Source of the DNA: CATOSK01 sp034423195
GTDB lineage: Bacteria > Chloroflexota > Dehalococcoidia > Lucifugimonadales > UBA3495
Reading direction: 5' to 3'
NCBI GenBank assembly: GCA_034423195.1
Contig: DAOUIZ010000016.1
Coordinates: forward strand, 1-29,687
DNA length: 29,687 bases
Shown: in pieces, positions 26,261 to 29,687 of the stretch
Numbering within the stretch: position 1 is the first letter of the stretch
Layout: each line of letters begins with the position of its first letter
Made by a program: the position numbers and the translations under genes
The notes under the pieces: generated by a model
What the model was told of the DNA's origin: nothing
Seen by the model: only the letters and a program-made list of their open reading frames with translations
Databases searched by the model: none

Positions 26261-26291
26261 TATTCTGAACGCACCCACACCTTGATGTCAA
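26261..26291 (-). promoter_or_regulatory. Candidate metal-responsive promoter with 19-bp spacer
   Basis: On the - strand TTGACA (26291-26286) and AGAATA (26266-26261) are separated by 19 bp, the spacing used by MerR-type regulators. The -35 is part of a 12-bp palindrome, CTTGATGTCAAG (26281-26292). No clear dyad was seen inside the spacer, so the regulator is uncertain. Confidence 0.45.
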
Positions 26292-26437
26292 GTAGGGGTA
26301 GTTTTTGAGACTATGTCGTGTTTTCCACGCGGCAAGTCACAAGTTCTTCACCTTCCATAACAGCTTTCGGAGGCCCCTTGGAAACTTGGAGGCCGCTTGA
26401 TTGGTCCTGCCCGCAGCCTTAAACTAACTCCCAATCT

Positions 26438-27382
26438 ATGCGGACGGGTCAAACCATGGTTAGAACCGCACCGGAACAATTCGTTTCCCAGGTCGCCGCG
26501 CCTCCCGATCTGGACGATTTTTGGGAGAACGTGCTGGCCGAGACAGCCCGAGTCCCCCTGGACGCGGAGGCGTTTCCGGACCCCCTCAGGTCTACGGAGG
26601 ACATCGAGGTCTACGAGGTATTCTTCACCAGCCTGGACCGGGTCCGAATCGCCGGGTGGTACGCCGTTCCCAGGGGCGGGACCGGCCTGCCGGGGCTGCT
26701 CCAGGTCCCCGGCTACCAGATGGAGCCGCCGGTCCCGAAGAACTGGGCCAGGAAGGGTTACGCCACGCTCAGCGTGGCTCCCAGGGGAAAGCTCAGGAGC
26801 AACCGCCAGTTCAACCCCGGCTACCCCGGGCTGCTCACCCACGGGATCGTGGACCGCAACACCTACTCCTACCGGGGCTTCTACATGGATGCCTGTCGCG
26901 GTCTGGACTTCCTGTTGAGCCGGGGCGAGGTCGACGGGAGCAGGATCGGCGTCACCGGCCACAGCCAGGGCGGCGGACTTACCGTGACGACCGCGGCCCT
27001 CCGGCCCGAAGTTGTCAAGGCGGCCGCGGCTGGGGCGCCCTACCTCTGCGGGTTCATCGACGCCATTGGCCTGACCGACTCCTACCCATACCAGGAGATC
27101 GCCGACTACCTGCGCATGCACCCGGGCAGCCGCCCGCAGCTCGAGGAAACCCTGGCTTACTTCGACGGCATCAGCCTGGCGCCCCGCATCCGCTGCCCCA
27201 TCGTCGTCAGCGTGGGACTGCAGGACAGCACCTGCCCGCCGGAGACGGGATACGCCGTGTTCAACGCCATCGGCAGCGCCAGCAAAAGGATGTACGCCTA
27301 CAACGGCCACGGCCACGACGCCAACCAGCACGAGCACGACGCGATAGTCGACGCCTTCCTGGCCGAACATCTCGCTCCTTAG
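26438..27382 (+). CDS. Acetylxylan esterase/cephalosporin C deacetylase-like hydrolase (CE7 family)
   Basis: A 314-aa alpha/beta hydrolase of the CE7 (AXE1) type, which removes acetyl groups from sugars or related esters. The catalytic triad is visible: Ser176 in GHSQGG, Asp263 in GLQDSTCPP and His291 in NGHGHD. The segment VPGYQMEPPVPKNWARKGYATLSVAPRG and the RNTYSYRGFYMDACRGLDFL stretch are typical of the family. No signal peptide, so it is probably cytoplasmic. ATG 26438 is listed, but ATG 26456 (18 nt later) has a slightly better GGACGGG upstream. A related but apparently inactive copy follows 93 bp downstream on the same strand. The exact ester substrate is unknown. Confidence 0.88.
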   Translation: MRTGQTMVRTAPEQFVSQVAAPPDLDDFWENVLAETARVPLDAEAFPDPLRSTEDIEVYEVFFTSLDRVRIAGWYAVPRGGTGLPGLLQVPGYQMEPPVPKNWARKGYATLSVAPRGKLRSNRQFNPGYPGLLTHGIVDRNTYSYRGFYMDACRGLDFLLSRGEVDGSRIGVTGHSQGGGLTVTTAALRPEVVKAAAAGAPYLCGFIDAIGLTDSYPYQEIADYLRMHPGSRPQLEETLAYFDGISLAPRIRCPIVVSVGLQDSTCPPETGYAVFNAIGSASKRMYAYNGHGHDANQHEHDAIVDAFLAEHLAP

Positions 27383-27391
27383 AAACTATCT

Positions 27392-27440
27392 AAAAAATCC
27401 CTTCCCCCTCGATGGTGGGAAGGCCAGGATGGGGGTGAGA
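27392..27440 (+). repeat. REP-like intergenic hairpin element
   Basis: CCTTCCC (27400-27406) pairs with GGGAAGG (27417-27423) across a 10-nt loop, and is followed by a G-rich GATGGGGGTGAG stretch. It looks like a scattered palindromic intergenic element between the two hydrolase genes. Only one copy is seen in the window. Confidence 0.4.
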
Positions 27441-27475
27441 ACTCGATTCCCGCCCACCCTCACAAGGACTTGACC

Positions 27476-28384
27476 ATGACGGATGAAAAACCCCGGGGAT
27501 TCGACGCTTACTGGCAGTCAGTCCTGGATGAGCTGGAGCGAATTCCGGCCGCGCCCGAGATCGAGGAAATTCCGTTGCGGAGCACGGACTTCGCCGCCGC
27601 CTACGGCGTCCGTCTGACATCCATCGGTCCCTACCGGATCTTCGCCTACCTGAGCATTCCCCAGGGACCGGGGCCATTTCCGGCCAGGTATTTCCTCCCC
27701 CGGTACGGCAGCGTGGTGGACCTGGTGCCCCAGGGCACGTCCAACGGCCAGCGCCGAGACTACGTGACCTTTTCCATCTGCGCCCGGGGACAGCGGAAAG
27801 CGGATGAACCCTACGCGGCAGCCTTCCCGGGGATGCTGACAGACGGGATAGACAACCCGGCCTCCTGCGTTTACCGGGGGATAGTTGCCGACTGCCTGCG
27901 GGGGCTCGAGTACCTGGCCAGCCGCCCCGAGGTGGATAGCAGCCGCATCGCTGCAATCGGCACCGACCTGCCCCTGATCGCCGCAGCCCTGGGCCAAACG
28001 TTGACCCACATGGTCAGCACACCAACACTCCTGTTCCGCACGGTGGACACCGCCGCGCGAACATCCGCCTACCCGCTGGAGGAGATAAACGACTACCTCC
28101 GGCTGCATCCGGACCGGGAACCATCGGTCCGGGACACACTGGCCCACTTCGACCTGCGCTGGTTCGCTCCCCGGGTGTCCGCTAGCACCTTGCTAATTTC
28201 AGGCGCGGACGGTACCGCCCTGGACGCGGCGTCGCTGGAGCCGCTTACCGGGGCCATGCCTGGGCAAACCGAGGTCTACAAGTCCCAGTTCTCCGGTTTC
28301 AGGGACGGTGTGTTCGCCGAGGAGTGGCTGGCCCGGGAATTGGGGCTCGGCGAGGCAGCCCTGCCTCCCCACTGGCGTTCCTGA
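27476..28384 (+). CDS. CE7-like paralogue without the catalytic serine and histidine (pseudo-esterase)
   Basis: A 302-aa paralogue of the preceding hydrolase. Shared blocks show the relationship: YPLEEINDYLRLHPDREPSVRDTLAHFD aligns with the equivalent block of the first protein, and SRIAAIG lines up with SRIGVTG just before the nucleophile. At that place GHSQG is GTDLP, so the catalytic Ser is Asp164. The His-containing NGHGHD is absent. The Asp region (ISGADGT) is only partly kept. The reading frame is intact, so the loss looks like evolved inactivity rather than decay. ATG 27476 has AAGGA about 8 nt upstream; a TTG two codons earlier is also possible. It may bind a ligand or regulate its partner, or may be inactive. 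Function is unknown. Confidence 0.82.
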   Translation: MTDEKPRGFDAYWQSVLDELERIPAAPEIEEIPLRSTDFAAAYGVRLTSIGPYRIFAYLSIPQGPGPFPARYFLPRYGSVVDLVPQGTSNGQRRDYVTFSICARGQRKADEPYAAAFPGMLTDGIDNPASCVYRGIVADCLRGLEYLASRPEVDSSRIAAIGTDLPLIAAALGQTLTHMVSTPTLLFRTVDTAARTSAYPLEEINDYLRLHPDREPSVRDTLAHFDLRWFAPRVSASTLLISGADGTALDAASLEPLTGAMPGQTEVYKSQFSGFRDGVFAEEWLARELGLGEAALPPHWRS

Positions 28385-28455
28385 CAGCCATCCCCGGGCC
28401 CTGCGGCCTTCCCCTAACGGTTTCGGATTGCGTTTCCGATCCGCGGCACGCGATG

Positions 28456-29487
28456 TTACAGGTCGATAATCAACACCCACATTGGACCATTGCCCACGTC
28501 GTAGACCTCCCGGGGTTCGATAGCGCCGCTGTCCGGGTTTACCCGGTAGCAGGCCAGCCGCCCCGATTCCAGCCCGGAGGCATAGAGGTACGAGCCGGAC
28601 GGGTCCAGGCTGAACGCCCGGGGAATCGGCTCGGTGGGCGTCTGACCCAGCGGGGTCAGCCTTCCATCCGACGGGTCCAGGGCGAATCCGGCGATGCTGT
28701 TGTGGCCCCGGTTGGGAGCGTACAGGAATCTCCCGGAGGAGGTGACCTGGATCTGGGAGCAGGAATTGGTACCGTCGAATCCTTCCGGCAAAGTCGATAC
28801 CGTCTGGAATGGTGCGAGGGTGCCCTCGTCCAGGTCCAAACGGTAGGCGGTAACGCCGCACCCCTGCTCGTTGGAGGTATAGAGAACGTCGAGAGTTGGG
28901 TGGAAGCAGAGGTGCCGGGGCCCCTCCGGGGCGTTGGGAATGCACCGGTCCGGCGTGTTCGGAGTCAGCTTTCCGGTGGACTCATCGAACCGGAACTGGA
29001 AAATGGCGTTCGCGCCGGAGCGGGAACCTTCGGCAATGTGGGGCGTGAAAGCGTAGGAGTTGGTCGGGTCGGTCTGGATGTAGTGGGCCCCGATGCCCGT
29101 CTCCCGCCACTCAATGGGACTCGCATCCAGCGCGCCGTCTGACCCGAAGGAATGGACTCCGACCCGCGCCTGGTAGTAATAGGCGGACAGCAGGTAGCCG
29201 CCCGACCGGTCCACGGATATGTGGGTCGGGTCTCCCTCCAGGGGGATGTGATTGACCGGAGCGAGCCGCCCGTTCCCCGGCTCGATGGTGAAGGCCGACA
29301 GCCCGAACTCCCCGGCCTTGCGCCGTCCGGCGAAGAGGAAGCGGCGGGATGGGTCGGAAGCCAGGGGCGCGGGCATCCCGGCCAAGGTCGTCTCCGACTG
29401 TTTATTCAACGCTCCGGTTTCCGGGTCCACGGAATACTGGTCGATGCGGTCGTCCTGTTGCAGCGAAATGTACAGGTATCTCGTCAT
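28456..29487 (-). CDS. Lactonase family beta-propeller (6-phosphogluconolactonase/YbhE-like)
   Basis: A 343-aa protein of the seven-bladed lactonase family, like YbhE/Pgl, which hydrolyses 6-phosphogluconolactone or related cyclic lactones such as muconolactone. The repeated blade pattern is clear: RYLYISLQQDDRIDQYSVDPETGAL at the start, PTHISVDRSGGYLLSAYYY near 90, RHLCFHPTLDVLYTSNEQ near 200 and RFLYAPNRGHNSIAGFALDP near 265. GRLTPLGQTPTEPIPRAFSLDPSGSYLYAS follows. There is no signal peptide. ATG 29487 has GGGAGG 7 nt upstream. It is convergent with the hydrolase pair, leaving about 70 bp between the ends. The lactone substrate is uncertain. Confidence 0.9.
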   Translation of the reverse strand: MTRYLYISLQQDDRIDQYSVDPETGALNKQSETTLAGMPAPLASDPSRRFLFAGRRKAGEFGLSAFTIEPGNGRLAPVNHIPLEGDPTHISVDRSGGYLLSAYYYQARVGVHSFGSDGALDASPIEWRETGIGAHYIQTDPTNSYAFTPHIAEGSRSGANAIFQFRFDESTGKLTPNTPDRCIPNAPEGPRHLCFHPTLDVLYTSNEQGCGVTAYRLDLDEGTLAPFQTVSTLPEGFDGTNSCSQIQVTSSGRFLYAPNRGHNSIAGFALDPSDGRLTPLGQTPTEPIPRAFSLDPSGSYLYASGLESGRLACYRVNPDSGAIEPREVYDVGNGPMWVLIIDL

Positions 29488-29589
29488 TGGGCGGCCTCCC
29501 GGTCAGGCAATTTTCGCGTCTCCGGCCATTATAGGCCCATTCGCGAAAACCCGGAGGCCAAAAACCAGGTGCTCCAGGGCCGACGCATT

Positions 29590-29687
29590 CTAATTGGAGA
29601 GGATGGAGAGCAGGTAGTCGTTATCCCAAGCGGCCAGCTTTCGCTTGGCCTTGACTGAGAGTTTGGAGTGCCGGTCCTGCCGCAATA
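29590..29687 (-). CDS. 3' end of an unidentified gene, cut by the window edge
   Basis: The last 32 codons of a frame that enters from the right edge on the - strand and ends at TAG 29592-29590. It reads LRQDRHSKLSVKAKRKLAAW and then DNDYLLSILSN, a basic helix-like tail with natural codon use. The family cannot be named from this much. It ends 102 bp before the lactonase start and could be the upstream gene of the same operon. Confidence 0.4.
   Translation of the reverse strand, partial: LRQDRHSKLSVKAKRKLAAWDNDYLLSILSN

Overview
The window is GC-rich bacterial DNA with strong Shine-Dalgarno (SD) sites, usually AGGAGG-like. The gene mix suggests a member of the Chloroflexota, possibly a SAR202/Dehalococcoidia-like lineage. 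The supporting mix is CobN with a fused ChlI/ChlD chelatase and CbtAB, two MmgE/PrpD genes, two thiamine diphosphate (ThDP) enzymes, an HpcH/HpaI aldolase, a GMC oxidoreductase and CE7-like esterases. This assignment is an inference from gene content; no rRNA or tRNA was seen.

Region 1 (1-1669, + strand) holds the 3' part of an MmgE/PrpD gene, about 380 bp without a recognisable gene, and a decayed response-regulator receiver fragment.

Region 2 (1666-10449, - strand) is a cobalt/cobalamin operon. It reads from a promoter at 10449-10421 through a cobalamin riboswitch with an intrinsic terminator into cbiE-like, cobN, an unidentified 135-aa protein, cbtB, cbtA and a ChlI-ChlD fusion. Together these would import cobalt and insert it into the corrin ring, and they would be turned off when B12 is plentiful.

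Region 3 (10522-12832, + strand) holds a Gfo/Idh/MocA dehydrogenase with its own divergent promoter, an SRAP (HMCES/YedK) abasic-site DNA-protein crosslinking protein, and a NIPSNAP protein flanked by a 27-nt direct repeat.

Region 4 (12850-18883, - strand) holds a second MmgE/PrpD gene, an NHL-type propeller, a small AT-richer ORF, a broken FitAB-type toxin-antitoxin locus, a ThDP enzyme with altered catalytic residues, an HpcH/HpaI aldolase and clpS.

Region 5 (18938-20431, + strand) is an AlbA_2/RecG-like ATP-binding regulator gene interrupted by one in-frame TAG. It is bordered on both sides by copies of a CTCTAAA motif.

Region 6 (20529-26291) holds a canonical ThDP enzyme (-), a stand-alone STAS protein (+), a GMC oxidoreductase (-), a His-rich CDF metal exporter (-) and a small His/Cys octarepeat protein (-).

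Region 7 (26438-29687) holds two tandem CE7-type hydrolase paralogues (+), the second apparently without its catalytic serine and histidine, then a lactonase-type propeller (-) and the 3' end of an unidentified gene (-).
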